In this document: positions 43,460-53,178 of the stretch, piece by piece
Position numbering within the stretch: the first letter of the stretch is position 1
Layout of the letters: each line of letters opens with the position of its first letter
Source of the DNA: Lachnospiraceae bacterium
GTDB taxonomy: Bacteria; Bacillota; Clostridia; Lachnospirales; Lachnospiraceae
Reading direction: 5' to 3'
NCBI GenBank assembly: GCA_910574285.1
Contig: CAJTAL010000002.1
Span: forward strand, 124,001-188,000
DNA: 64,000 nucleotides
Notes under the pieces: generated by a model
What the model saw: the letters and a program-made list of their open reading frames with translations, nothing else
Databases searched by the model: none
Told to the model about the DNA's origin: nothing
Made by a program: the position numbers and the translations under genes

Positions 43460-45706
43460 ATGAAGGTGTGTAGATTTCAACCATTCCGCCGTTTTACGGC
43501 TATTATATCGGCGGCGGTGCTGGCAATGGGATTGTTAACCGGGTGCGGTCAGGGGAAAGAGGATAAAGGCGGCGGAGGCAACCCGGTGAAAGGCCGTTAT
43601 GTAGAAGAAAATGTGGAACTGCCAATACAAGACGGGGAGGAGATCACGAATCTGGAGAAGTCCGGGGTTGGGAATCCTGTCCTGTATTCGCAGACAGAAA
43701 GTATGCAGGTGTTTCGGTATGAATATAAGGACGGCCAGTGGGAACGGACAAGCCTTGACTGGGCAGCCGGGATTTTCGACGGTCAGGCTGTATATATACA
43801 GGAGGTACAGGAGACCGGGGATGGGACGCAGATCTTAAGGGCTATAGATGAAGAGATGTGTACACATCTTGTAAAAAGCAGCGACGGGAAGACGGGGGAG
43901 AAGCTGGGAATAGCGTATCTGGAACAGCCGGGCGAGTATGGATTTCCGGCAATTATCGATATGCAGATTGACGGCGGCGGCAATTACTGGATGTACGATA
44001 TGTATCAGGCCAAAATCGTGGTGATAGACCGGGATTCGCTGGAGGTAATCCATGAAATTAACGGCGTGCAGGCGCTTAGTAGTATGCAGAGAGTGCTCTT
44101 TGGCGCGGAAAACGGGGATATGGCGGTCAATACGGAGGAAGGGATTTTTACCGTCTATTCTTCTGATCTGACGGAAAAAGGAACGCTCAAGGCAGAGCAG
44201 ACGGAATCCGGTCAGATGTGCAATGATGATGAGGAGAACTGGTATCTCATCTCGGAAACCGGAATCACGCGTATAACAGCGGGAAATGAAACCAGTGAAG
44301 TCATTATGGACGGAAGCATGGGGGAGATGAGCTCATCAACGAATTATACGGCCGGATTTATATCAGGGCAGGATCATGATTTTTATGCGCTTTATCAGCA
44401 GGCGAAAGCAGCAACTTATAGTTTGGTGCATTATGTGTATGATGCCGGGGCGCCGGCAGTACCGGAACATACGCTTAAGGTATTCGGGCTGTCAGAGAAT
44501 CAGACGGTTCAGGACGCGGTCCTTGGTTTCCAGAAGACACATCCTGATGTCAAAGTAGAATTCCAGACTTCAGGAAAGGAGGAAGGAATCACCAAGGATG
44601 ATATCCGTACGCTGAATACGGAGCTGCTTAGCGGAAACGGCGCCGATGTGCTTTTATTGGACGGTCTTCCGACAGACGCTTATATAGAAAAGGGAATGCT
44701 TGCAGATCTGACGGAGCTGGCGGACGGTTTGACGGCAAAGGAAGCATATCTGGAACCTGTCTTAAGAAATGCGGCGCAAAAGGAGGGGAAGATCTATGGA
44801 ATGCCGGTAAAATTCAGTATTCCGATTATATATGGGGACGAGCAGGTCAAAGCAGCGTTTGCTTCCCTTGAGAGCCTGAAGACTTATGTGGAGGAGCATC
44901 CGGATCAGAGTGTCGTAGGCGTGGCAGAGCGGGATTATATCCGTGATTTTCTGTTCCAGTTGTATCAGGATGAGGTAATTGGAGAGAAGGGGAAGGTAGA
45001 TCAGAAGAAGCTTACGGAGTTGTTGGAAGTTGAGTTAAAGATCGCGGAGAATGCAAGGACAGAGGCATTCGATGATGTTGAAACGAATGAATTAGGCATG
45101 GGCGTGGCTTCGCAGATATTCCATCAGGGGATATTCAGTAATGCGGGAAGCGCGGCGATCCTGAATCACCCGAATAGTATTTCGACAGACCCGATCTCCG
45201 GTATGCCGGATATGATGATTCCATATGCGATCATGCGGCAGATGAACCTTTCGCCGGATACACTGAATGATTTTTATATACCGGAGGGAATCGTAGGGAT
45301 CAATCAAAATTCGGATCAGATAGAGAGGGCGGAAGAATTTGTGAAATATCTGTTTTCCGCGGAGGTACAGGAAAAACCGCTGGACGACGGTCTGCCGGTA
45401 TTAGAAGCAGGGCTTAACCGTCTCAAAGAGGAGGTTGACAGCGAGTACGCCCAGAGCCTTGGCGCATCGTCAAGCTGGAATATAGAGGGTGAAGCTGAGA
45501 TTAGTGTAGACGCAGGATATCCAACCAAGGAAGAAGTGGAGGACTTGATAGCCAAATGCCATACGGTGGACAGGCCGGCGATACAGGAGTGCGTCGTCTG
45601 GAATATCTATCAGACAGAAGCGGACGCATGCTTAAGGGGAAGTATGGATGCAGAGACGGCGGCAAAAAATATTGCGCAGAAAGTGGATACTTATCTTGCG
45701 GAATAA
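43460..45706 (+). CDS. Extracellular solute-binding lipoprotein with large N-terminal domain
   Basis: The 748-residue protein has a lipoprotein signal peptide with lipobox LLTGC (Cys29). Residues 40 to about 330 form beta-rich blocks (for example GNYWMYDMYQAKIVVIDRDS), consistent with a propeller-like domain. From about 340 it is a type 1 solute-binding protein (VQDAVLGFQKTHPDVKVEFQ, GADVLLLDGLPTDAYIEKGM, IYGMPVKFSIPIIYG). Typical family members have 400-450 residues, so the N-terminal domain is extra. AGAAGGGAG precedes the ATG. Confidence 0.87.
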   Translation: MKVCRFQPFRRFTAIISAAVLAMGLLTGCGQGKEDKGGGGNPVKGRYVEENVELPIQDGEEITNLEKSGVGNPVLYSQTESMQVFRYEYKDGQWERTSLDWAAGIFDGQAVYIQEVQETGDGTQILRAIDEEMCTHLVKSSDGKTGEKLGIAYLEQPGEYGFPAIIDMQIDGGGNYWMYDMYQAKIVVIDRDSLEVIHEINGVQALSSMQRVLFGAENGDMAVNTEEGIFTVYSSDLTEKGTLKAEQTESGQMCNDDEENWYLISETGITRITAGNETSEVIMDGSMGEMSSSTNYTAGFISGQDHDFYALYQQAKAATYSLVHYVYDAGAPAVPEHTLKVFGLSENQTVQDAVLGFQKTHPDVKVEFQTSGKEEGITKDDIRTLNTELLSGNGADVLLLDGLPTDAYIEKGMLADLTELADGLTAKEAYLEPVLRNAAQKEGKIYGMPVKFSIPIIYGDEQVKAAFASLESLKTYVEEHPDQSVVGVAERDYIRDFLFQLYQDEVIGEKGKVDQKKLTELLEVELKIAENARTEAFDDVETNELGMGVASQIFHQGIFSNAGSAAILNHPNSISTDPISGMPDMMIPYAIMRQMNLSPDTLNDFYIPEGIVGINQNSDQIERAEEFVKYLFSAEVQEKPLDDGLPVLEAGLNRLKEEVDSEYAQSLGASSSWNIEGEAEISVDAGYPTKEEVEDLIAKCHTVDRPAIQECVVWNIYQTEADACLRGSMDAETAAKNIAQKVDTYLAE

Positions 45707-46529
45707 AAGAGGTGTTCTTTTCCTGATCCCGAGCCTTCTGGGAACAGGAGGATTTGTATTGATTCCGTTTCTGGATGTGGTTCGGAGGTCTTTTTTACAG
45801 GCGGCGGGCGATGGTTTTGTAGGGCTTTCGAACTACCGGACGGTACTTTCAAATGAAGCGTTTCGGCTGGCAGCCGGGAATACGGTCAGGTTCATCGTTG
45901 TTTGTCTTCCGTTGTTATTGCTGTTATCCCTGTTTCTGGCAGTTCTGGTAAGAAAGACGGTCAGATTTCAGAGATGGGTAAAGACCGGCTTTCTTCTGCC
46001 TATGGCGATTCCGGCGGCCTCTGTCGTGATCTTCTTTCAGATGGTGTTTGACGAGGAAGGATGGCTCGGACAGTTGGTGGGACTGTTCGGTATCACAGGG
46101 AGGGACTGGCTTGGGGAAGATTCGGCATTCTGGGTACTGGTGGGCTGTTATATCTGGAAGAATCTCGGTTATGATATGATCCTGTGGCTTGCGGGACTCG
46201 GCGCGGTTCCGGAAGAACAGTATGAAGCGGCCAGAGTCCAGGGAGCGGGAGAATGGGCATGCTTTCGCTACATTACGCTGCCGCAGTTAAAAGAGACAGT
46301 GTTCGTAACAGGACTTTTGTCGTTCGTCAATGCGTTTCGGGTATTCCGGGAGGCGTACTTGCTGGCGGGGGATTATCCGCATGAGAGTATCTACATGCTG
46401 CAGCATCTGTTTAATAACTGGTTTGTAAGTCTGGATATTCAGAAAATGACGGCGGCAGCAGTCATGCTGGTGATTCTGTCCGGAGGAATTCTGGCGGCGG
46501 CAGAGCGGTCATGCAAAACGGCAGAATAG
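45648..46529 (+). CDS. ABC sugar-type permease (MalF-like)
   Basis: The 293-residue membrane protein has six hydrophobic segments and the EAA loop (EEQYEAARVQGAGEWACFRY). AAGGGGA at 45634-45640 supports ATG 45648, which overlaps the upstream gene by 59 bases in another frame; a later start in the first hydrophobic segment is possible. It pairs with the next gene. Confidence 0.85.
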   Translation: MQRRRQKILRRKWILILRNKRGVLFLIPSLLGTGGFVLIPFLDVVRRSFLQAAGDGFVGLSNYRTVLSNEAFRLAAGNTVRFIVVCLPLLLLLSLFLAVLVRKTVRFQRWVKTGFLLPMAIPAASVVIFFQMVFDEEGWLGQLVGLFGITGRDWLGEDSAFWVLVGCYIWKNLGYDMILWLAGLGAVPEEQYEAARVQGAGEWACFRYITLPQLKETVFVTGLLSFVNAFRVFREAYLLAGDYPHESIYMLQHLFNNWFVSLDIQKMTAAAVMLVILSGGILAAAERSCKTAE

Positions 46530-46550
46530 ATGGAAGAGGGAGTAAGAACT

Positions 46551-47444
46551 ATGGAGATACATAGGCTGGGCTTATTGCTTTGTAAGAAGTTTCTGAATCG
46601 GTTGGCAGACGGAATATTGCTGATCATGTTCCTGATCATGATATTCCCGCTGTTTATGCTGGCGGTAAATTCGTTTATGGGAAAGCAGGAGTTGTTGGAG
46701 ACATGCGGCGCGGTTCTGGCAGATTCCGGCGGGCATGTCCGGATACGTTTTTTCCCGCAATATCCGACTCTCCGGGCCTATATCCGGCTTTTGCTGGACT
46801 CTCCGGAATATTTTACGGCTTTTTGGAATTCTATGATTCAGACGGCAGGCGTGCTGTTCGGACAGCTTTTTGCGGCGGCGCCTGCGGCATGGGCTTTTGC
46901 GAAGTTCCGTTTTCCTGGGAAGAGAATGTTGTGGTTATTGTATATGCTTCTGATGATTCTGCCTTTTCAGGTTACGATGGTTTCCGGATATCTGGTTTTG
47001 AATGCGGCTGATCTGATGGATACCCGCGCGGCCGTGATCCTGCCGGGAATCTTTTCTACCCTGCCGGTGTTCATCCTGCAGAAAACATTTGCAGGAATCC
47101 CGGAAGAAGTGATTGAGGCGGCGCGAATCGACGGCGCCGGTGATTTTCGGATATTCTTTAAAATAGGAATTCCACTTGGAATGCCGGGAATCTTTTCGAT
47201 TCTGATATTAGGCTTTCTGGAATACTGGAATGCGATCGAGCAGCCTATGACTTATCTAAAGACAGAATCTCTGCAGCCGCTTTCTTTATATTTGCCTCAA
47301 ATGATACATACGGACGCTGCTTTGGCGTTTGCCGCGTCGATCGTTACGCTGCTTCCGGCAGTATTGTTATTCTTCTGCGGACAGGATAATCTGGAACAGG
47401 GGATCGCGGCGTCCGGGAGCAGTATGAGGAGGGAGATCGATTAG
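46551..47444 (+). CDS. ABC sugar-type permease (MalG-like)
   Basis: The 297-residue membrane protein has the MalG-type EAA loop (PEEVIEAARIDGAGDFRIFF). GAGGGAG at 46536-46542 supports ATG 46551 rather than 46530. With the upstream permease and the lipoprotein it makes an importer that lacks an ATPase here. Such importers in Firmicutes commonly borrow a shared MsmX-type ATPase encoded elsewhere. Confidence 0.87.
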   Translation: MEIHRLGLLLCKKFLNRLADGILLIMFLIMIFPLFMLAVNSFMGKQELLETCGAVLADSGGHVRIRFFPQYPTLRAYIRLLLDSPEYFTAFWNSMIQTAGVLFGQLFAAAPAAWAFAKFRFPGKRMLWLLYMLLMILPFQVTMVSGYLVLNAADLMDTRAAVILPGIFSTLPVFILQKTFAGIPEEVIEAARIDGAGDFRIFFKIGIPLGMPGIFSILILGFLEYWNAIEQPMTYLKTESLQPLSLYLPQMIHTDAALAFAASIVTLLPAVLLFFCGQDNLEQGIAASGSSMRREID

Positions 47445-48875
47445 ATGATTTATGATAAGAAACGGATGATACGAATTCTATGGGGTTTCCTTGCAATTAT
47501 GGCGGCAGCGTCCGTCACATCCCGCGCGGCCGCGTCTGTACTGGTCGCGCAGGTGAACGTGGAAAAAACCGTGAGGGGTCGGCTGTCGTATACTTACGAG
47601 GGAGAAGGAATCGTAGCGCCGGTGCAGGAGAATCAGATCTTCCTGTGGCCGGAGCAGCAGGTAGAATGGACGGCGAAGCAGGGAACTCAGGTTAAGAGCG
47701 GAGAATGTCTGGTCAGGTTCCGCATGGAATATCTGCAGCAATTAATCGGCAAAAAGCAGGCGGAGCTGACACAGATGGAGCTGCAGGCATCGCAGCAGCA
47801 GGTGTCGGCAAGAGAACAGGCCAGAGTCCCGGCAGTGACAGGAGCGGGACAGGCGCTGACAGAGGCACAGCGGCAGTTGGATGCAGCGCGCCAGAAAGCG
47901 GAAGATGCGGAGAGAATGTATCATAATTTTGTAGATTCGGCGGAATCGGCAGAATTGGATAATACTCAGGACGACGCATGGCAATTAAGGAAGCAGGAGC
48001 TTGAGTCGGCGCTTCAGGAGGCATATGCCGGAGTTGAATCTGCCATGAAGGAAGTGAATCAGGCGCAGAATGCTTATGAACTGGCAGAGCAGGAAGATCA
48101 GGCGCAGAATATCAACGCGGCAAATGCGGCAGAGGCGGCGAGGCTCGGAGCGGAGGCCTCAAAGGTTCAGATAGACTACACAAGAAGAGAACTTGAAAGG
48201 CTTAAGGGCTATCAGGCAGCGGAAGGGAAGATCTGTGCGGACCGGGATTGTACGGTACTGAAAGTCGGCGTAGAGGTTGGGGCCGTCACGTCCGGATCAG
48301 AGGTATTTGTGATAGGAAGCGGCGGATTTCAGTTGAAGGGCCTGATGAAAGCGAAGGATAAAGAGAAGCTTAAGGCAGGCCAGGAGGCGGAAGTTCAGTT
48401 GGGAGCGGGAAAGAAAAAAACAGTCCGGTTTGAATCCATAGAAACGGATACAGGAGGGGCGGCAGGAGGTATCGGCGCGGCGGACGGTGGCGCTTCGGGA
48501 GGAAGTACAGATACAGGAGGTTCTGCTTCTCAGGAAGCGCAGATTTTCTGGCTGGCTTCCGTGCCGGAGAATATGGAGGTTAAGAGCGGGGATACCTTTA
48601 CCTGGCAGACAGAGATCCCGACGGAGAAAGAATATGAACAGATGATTCCTCTCAGCGCTCTCCGGGAAGATGTGAATGAGACTTATTGTCTGGTTCTGGC
48701 AGAGGAGGAGCAGATGCTTGGGACTGTGCAGACGGCAAAGAAAGTTCCGGTCACTGTGCTGGAGAAAGATGCGAAGAATGCGGCGATCACATCCACGCTC
48801 TCTGTAGAGGATAAAGTGATCGTTTCCTCGGAAAAATATGTGGCGGAAGGAGACAGGGTGCGTCTGAAAGAATAG
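47445..48875 (+). CDS. HlyD/RND-type adaptor protein
   Basis: The 476-residue protein has an N-terminal membrane helix, a lipoyl-type block (SYTYEGEGIVAPVQENQI), a long coiled coil rich in Q, A and E (about residues 105-250), a return lipoyl strand (KICADRDCTVLKVGVEVGAV), and beta-barrel regions separated by a glycine-rich linker. It should link a membrane transporter to the envelope. It follows the permease gene without a gap (47444/47445). Confidence 0.85.
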   Translation: MIYDKKRMIRILWGFLAIMAAASVTSRAAASVLVAQVNVEKTVRGRLSYTYEGEGIVAPVQENQIFLWPEQQVEWTAKQGTQVKSGECLVRFRMEYLQQLIGKKQAELTQMELQASQQQVSAREQARVPAVTGAGQALTEAQRQLDAARQKAEDAERMYHNFVDSAESAELDNTQDDAWQLRKQELESALQEAYAGVESAMKEVNQAQNAYELAEQEDQAQNINAANAAEAARLGAEASKVQIDYTRRELERLKGYQAAEGKICADRDCTVLKVGVEVGAVTSGSEVFVIGSGGFQLKGLMKAKDKEKLKAGQEAEVQLGAGKKKTVRFESIETDTGGAAGGIGAADGGASGGSTDTGGSASQEAQIFWLASVPENMEVKSGDTFTWQTEIPTEKEYEQMIPLSALREDVNETYCLVLAEEEQMLGTVQTAKKVPVTVLEKDAKNAAITSTLSVEDKVIVSSEKYVAEGDRVRLKE

Positions 48876-48962
48876 GGGGCAGGTCATATGGAAAAGAAGT
48901 CCTCGAATGGCGCGGCGAGACAGGGCATGGACGTCAAAAAGAATAGGGGGCAGGTCATATGG
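48861..48962 (+). repeat. Direct repeat duplicating the gene junction and ribosome-binding site
   Basis: AAAGAATAGGGGGCAGGTC is present at 48867-48885 and again at 48938-48956, and both copies continue as ATATGG. Similarity extends upstream through CGTC and GAGACAGGG, giving a period of about 71 bases. The copy creates two possible ATG starts (48888 and 48959) in different frames. Confidence 0.8.
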
Positions 48963-50050
48963 GAATACAAAGGACAGGAAGAAAACGACCGAGGGGCCGG
49001 AGATTGTATTTTGCAGGTATGCTGCTTTTGTATCTGTCAGTTCATATCTGGATACTGTGGGGACTCATGCGGTTAGGAGAGGATGCGGATATCATTTCTC
49101 TGTATTATCCGGCGGGAGGTATTACAGAGTCCGGGTTTGATCAGTGGAAGGAGAATGAGGACAGCGGATTATGCGCAGGCGCGGCGGTGTGGAGAAGGGA
49201 CGGTATGCGGCGGCTTGTGTCAGAAGATACGGGACATGGGCAGGAGGCTGCCTGTTATCAGGTCAAAGGATGTCCGGAAGCAATCTTTGGAAATGCGTTG
49301 ATCGGCGGAAGATATTTTACGGCGGGGGAAGAGGGCGTATGTCTGTTGGATCAGAAAACGGTACGGCAGTTATTTGGCTCGGAGGATGTATCCGGATTAA
49401 CGGTTTCTTTGGGCGGAACGAATCTCAGGATTGCAGGAGTATTGGAAGGAGATACACCGATCTGCATAATTCCGGCTAAGAAGGGAACTGTGTTTGACGG
49501 GATTGCAGTACAGAAAAAAGAAAAGGAACAATCATTTCGCCAGACAGTAAGTCTGCTGGAAGCGGCTTTCGGTGGGGCAAAGGGACAGCGGATAGACGGA
49601 CAGCTATATTATGTGACGGGATGGCTGTTCTATGCGGGGGCTGCGGCTTTGACAGTTTTTCTTGCAGGGAGCTTACTGGCGGAAAACCTTGGAAAGAGAC
49701 GGCCCGGCAGGAGATATATAGTATGGCTCTGTCTGGCGGTATCGGCCGTAATACTCCTGTCTGGGGTGAAGATAGCCAATCCTGGAAGTGATTATCTGCC
49801 TTCTTACTGGTCGGATTTTGAATTTTTCAGCAGAATTTTTAAAGAGAAGGTGGAACAGATACAAGGACTTATGGTGTACCAGGAATTTGACAGATGGCAG
49901 AGAATGCTTCATATCTGGCTGCAGGTCATAGGAGGAGGGATATTTTTAGGGACGGCGGCTTTATTGAATAATTTCATCGTCCTGTCAGATGTGCATAGAT
50001 TTAATCAGCGTATGCGCCGCGTACGCCTCATAAAGTTCATGCACATCTGA
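48959..50050 (+). CDS. ABC-transporter permease with MacB-like extracytoplasmic domain
   Basis: The 363-residue protein has an N-terminal membrane helix, a large outer domain (PEAIFGNALIGGRYFTAGEE, LLDQKTVRQLFG, resembling MacB cores), and three C-terminal membrane helices. This is the FtsX/MacB plan with fewer residues than usual. The start at 48959 follows the second copy of a duplicated ribosome-binding region. No ATPase gene accompanies it. Its last codons lie inside a terminator hairpin. Confidence 0.72.
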   Translation: MGIQRTGRKRPRGRRLYFAGMLLLYLSVHIWILWGLMRLGEDADIISLYYPAGGITESGFDQWKENEDSGLCAGAAVWRRDGMRRLVSEDTGHGQEAACYQVKGCPEAIFGNALIGGRYFTAGEEGVCLLDQKTVRQLFGSEDVSGLTVSLGGTNLRIAGVLEGDTPICIIPAKKGTVFDGIAVQKKEKEQSFRQTVSLLEAAFGGAKGQRIDGQLYYVTGWLFYAGAAALTVFLAGSLLAENLGKRRPGRRYIVWLCLAVSAVILLSGVKIANPGSDYLPSYWSDFEFFSRIFKEKVEQIQGLMVYQEFDRWQRMLHIWLQVIGGGIFLGTAALLNNFIVLSDVHRFNQRMRRVRLIKFMHI

Positions 50051-50057
50051 TAAAAAA
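49985..50057 (+). terminator. Terminator overlapping the end of the permease gene
   Basis: TCAGATGTGCAT at 49985-49996 pairs with ATGCACATCTGA at 50039-50050, with an inner stem GCGTA/TACGC. The stop codon is part of the right arm. A-rich sequence follows on this strand, and T-rich sequence follows on the other, so it may serve the convergent galactosidase gene too. Confidence 0.6.
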
Positions 50058-50076
50058 TCATTTTACACAATCACAG

Positions 50077-52344
50077 CTATTTTGCTTTTAGATAAATCAT
50101 CATCCCCATATAATCTCCCTCAAGACGTTCCATCCAATAGCCTGCATTCATTAACGCCGATCCGGATAATGTTAATGAGTCATACGTTTTCTGTGAATTT
50201 TGCGCGCCTTCCGAATGCACGTCTTCATTTCTGACCTCAGCAGACACGGAAATGACTGTAGTTTCGTATAATGCTTCTTCTGTCAGTCCTTTTAGCCGCA
50301 GCTTTCTGGAAGCGCCGAAATATCCTGGAAGCGCATGGGTCTGGATATATGTTACCAATGCCTCCTTCTTGTCCTTGGATACCACCATCCAGCATGCGTA
50401 ATCCCGGTTTTCAAAAGGATCCCCTATTCGGTATAGATCGCCTTCTTTTACAATATGATTGTATTTATGGTAGATATCAACCTGTCTTCGGACAGCGTCT
50501 TTTTCAGCCTCGCTCATCCGGGTAATATCCAGTTCATATCCGAAGGTTCCTGCCATAGCGACATATCCCCGCGTCTCCAGGGAAGTGATTCTTCCGGTCT
50601 GATGATTGGGTACGGCGCTTACATGCGCGCCTATCGTTGAAAGGGGATAGCACATAGAGGCGCCCATCTCGATCTGAATCCGTTCAATGGCGTCGGAATC
50701 ATCAGAGCCCCAGATCTGGGGGCTGTAATAAAGGACGCCGGGGTCGAACCGAGAACCGCCGGCGGAACAATTCTCCAGTAAAAGTGAAGGGAAATCATCC
50801 CTGAGCCGTCCCATAATCTCATAAACTCCAAGAACATATCTATGGCAAAGCTCTCCCTGGCGGTCAGCCGGAAGGGAGGCGGAAGCCGGTTCAGTCAGAG
50901 TACGGTTCATATCCCACTTAATATATGCAACGTTTGCATTGGATAATACATGATGAATCATATCATAGATATAATCACGTACTTCCTTTCTGGACCAGTC
51001 CAGCACATATTGATGGCGGAACAGTGACCTGTGTCTTCCGGGAATCTGGATTGCCCAGTCCGGATGTGCCCGGAACAGTTCGGAATCAGGACTGACCATC
51101 TCAGGTTCGATCCACAGACCGAATTTCATGCCAAGATCGTTGATTTCTTCTGACAGGCGGCGGATTCCTCCCGGTAACTTCTCTTCATTGACAAACCAGT
51201 CCCCCAGACCTCTCATCTCGTCATTTCGGTTCCCAAACCAGCCGTCATCTAATACAAACAGTTCAATACCGCACTTTGCGGCTTCTTTCGCGATTTCGAT
51301 CAGTTTCTCATATGTAAAGCCGAAATACGTTGCCTCCCAGTTGTTGATCAGAATCGGTCTTGGCGTACCTGGGTAGACATCCCGGATAAGATGATTTCTG
51401 TATAAGTCATGGAAAGTTCTGCTCATTTTTCCGATGCCCTGGCCGGAATAGACCATTACAATCTCCGGGGCAGTAAAGCTCTCGCCTTGTTCGAGTTTCC
51501 AACTGAAGTTGACAGGATTGATTCCCATCACAAGCCTTGAGCCGCGGAAATGATGTCCTTCCGCGACGCCGAGGAAATTTCCGGAGTATACCAGATTCAT
51601 GGCAAATACTTCTCCGGTATCCTCTGTGGCGGCAGGGTCGAGTACTGCCAGAAACGGATTGTCCGTCGGTCCGGATTCGCCTCTGGTACTTCCGGTCGTT
51701 ACCTTTCCCTGACGTAATAAAGTGCGGACCGGGCCGCATTCTCTTTCCCAGCTTCCATGAAGCGTCAGTACGTCAAAGTTTTGATGGTCAAATTCCAGAC
51801 ATCCGGACAGAACCCTTTTCAGATAGATGGCAGCCGCATTTTCATTCGTGATGAGAACCGTACGGGTGATGACGTTCAGATATTCGAATGTAGTATACAA
51901 AAGTGTCACTTTGAGGTTCAGAGTCTCGTCCCTGCATATTAATTCCAGTGTATTACAGTCTCCTTCTTCTTTCTCAAAGGTTGCCGGTAGTCCGTTCAGA
52001 CGTGGTTTTCCCGGATAGATTTTATGCGATTCATAGCGCAAGTCACAGGCGTGATATCCGTCAATCGTTTCCACTTCAAGACAATGCTCCCGGTAATCCC
52101 CGCAGCCGTAAGTAGGATATTCAAATGGAATTGCGTCCATTATCCTGCCGGCCTGTCCGGGAAGTACCGATGGACGGACCCGAACTAACGGCCCGTACAG
52201 ATAGTTGACGTCTGAATCTATAATCCTTTTCCCATAGTATAAATGTGAAACAAATTTTTCATCGTCGAAGATACCGATGATGTAACTGGTATCCAGGGCA
52301 TCCAGTTTAAAGATCCCTGCCTGTTCATGAAATAAAATCCCCAT
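50077..52344 (-). CDS. Alpha-galactosidase, GH36
   Basis: The enzyme hydrolyses terminal alpha-galactosides such as raffinose and stachyose. The 755-residue protein has the GH36 core with nucleophile in YIKWDMNRTLTEP and acid/base in WGSDDSDAIERIQ, plus FVLDDGWFGNRNDEMRGLGD and GLWIEPEMVSPDS. No signal peptide is present, so it is cytoplasmic. ATG 52344 follows AAAGGAGGAG; an earlier ATG at 52497 is rejected. The gene stands alone, convergent with the permease. Confidence 0.95.
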   Translation of the reverse strand: MGILFHEQAGIFKLDALDTSYIIGIFDDEKFVSHLYYGKRIIDSDVNYLYGPLVRVRPSVLPGQAGRIMDAIPFEYPTYGCGDYREHCLEVETIDGYHACDLRYESHKIYPGKPRLNGLPATFEKEEGDCNTLELICRDETLNLKVTLLYTTFEYLNVITRTVLITNENAAAIYLKRVLSGCLEFDHQNFDVLTLHGSWERECGPVRTLLRQGKVTTGSTRGESGPTDNPFLAVLDPAATEDTGEVFAMNLVYSGNFLGVAEGHHFRGSRLVMGINPVNFSWKLEQGESFTAPEIVMVYSGQGIGKMSRTFHDLYRNHLIRDVYPGTPRPILINNWEATYFGFTYEKLIEIAKEAAKCGIELFVLDDGWFGNRNDEMRGLGDWFVNEEKLPGGIRRLSEEINDLGMKFGLWIEPEMVSPDSELFRAHPDWAIQIPGRHRSLFRHQYVLDWSRKEVRDYIYDMIHHVLSNANVAYIKWDMNRTLTEPASASLPADRQGELCHRYVLGVYEIMGRLRDDFPSLLLENCSAGGSRFDPGVLYYSPQIWGSDDSDAIERIQIEMGASMCYPLSTIGAHVSAVPNHQTGRITSLETRGYVAMAGTFGYELDITRMSEAEKDAVRRQVDIYHKYNHIVKEGDLYRIGDPFENRDYACWMVVSKDKKEALVTYIQTHALPGYFGASRKLRLKGLTEEALYETTVISVSAEVRNEDVHSEGAQNSQKTYDSLTLSGSALMNAGYWMERLEGDYMGMMIYLKAK

Positions 52345-52518
52345 TATGCTTCTCCTCCTTTGAGAAAAATTGTAGCATATTATGGCGGAAATGGCTACAA
52401 GATATACTATATAATGATGGAATGCAAGAAAAAAATATGATAAAATAAGATTTGTTTCCGAAAATAAATCAGTAATAAAATGATCCCGGGAGTACATCAG
52501 GGAAAAAGGAGATAGAAG

Positions 52519-53160
52519 ATGAAGAAACAGTTTGTGGTATTGGGAATGGGCAGCTTTGGCGCAAGTGTGGCGGTTACGCTGCAGAAGCTGGGCTGTGATG
52601 TCGTTGCTGTGGATCAGGACATGGAGCGTATCAATGATATAGCAGATAAGGTTACCTATGCGATGCAGGCGGATATTGAGGATCCGGATCTGCTGAGTTC
52701 TCTGGGGTCAAGGAATTTCGACGGGATTGTCGTGGCTTCATCTGAGAACCTGGAGTGCAGTATCCTGGCGACGCTGGCGGCAAAAGAGATGGGTATCCCT
52801 TATATACTCTGTAAGGCAAATAATGAGAGATATGCCCGGGTGCTTCGGAAGGTCGGCGCAGACGCCGTTGTCTTTCCGGAAGAAGAGATGGGACGCAAAA
52901 TTGCGAAGAATCTGATTTCCGCGAATCTTGCCGACTGGATCGAGTTATCGCCGGACTACAGTATCGTAGAGACTGCCATACCGAAGAGATGGATCGGGAG
53001 AACGCTGAAGGAATTGGATGTCAGGAGAACTTACGGGGTGAATGTGGTCGGAATGAAAGAAGAGGATCGGGTGGAGATAACCCCTGACCCGGATTTGCCG
53101 CTAAAAGAGGGGATCATCCTGATGCTCATAGGAACGAATGAGGCGTTGGAGAGGATATAA
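52519..53160 (+). CDS. ktrA: Potassium-uptake regulatory protein, KtrA/TrkA family
   Basis: The 213-residue protein has an RCK-N domain with VLGMGSFGASVAVTLQKLG (nucleotide binding) and an RCK-C domain from about residue 140 (VEITPDPDLPLKEGIILMLI). It gates a Ktr/Trk channel subunit, which is not encoded nearby. AAAGGAG precedes the ATG. Confidence 0.92.
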   Translation: MKKQFVVLGMGSFGASVAVTLQKLGCDVVAVDQDMERINDIADKVTYAMQADIEDPDLLSSLGSRNFDGIVVASSENLECSILATLAAKEMGIPYILCKANNERYARVLRKVGADAVVFPEEEMGRKIAKNLISANLADWIELSPDYSIVETAIPKRWIGRTLKELDVRRTYGVNVVGMKEEDRVEITPDPDLPLKEGIILMLIGTNEALERI

Positions 53161-53178
53161 ACATTAGGGGGAAGCAGG

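Noticed and set aside
48888-49076. ORF starting MEKKSSNGAARQG
   Set aside because: It begins at the first copy of a duplicated start region but runs out of frame inside the permease gene and resembles nothing.
52345-52497. N-terminal extension of the alpha-galactosidase
   Set aside because: The 51 extra residues are hydrophobic and AT-rich noise upstream of a perfect AAAGGAGGAG binding site. The family starts at MGILFHEQ.
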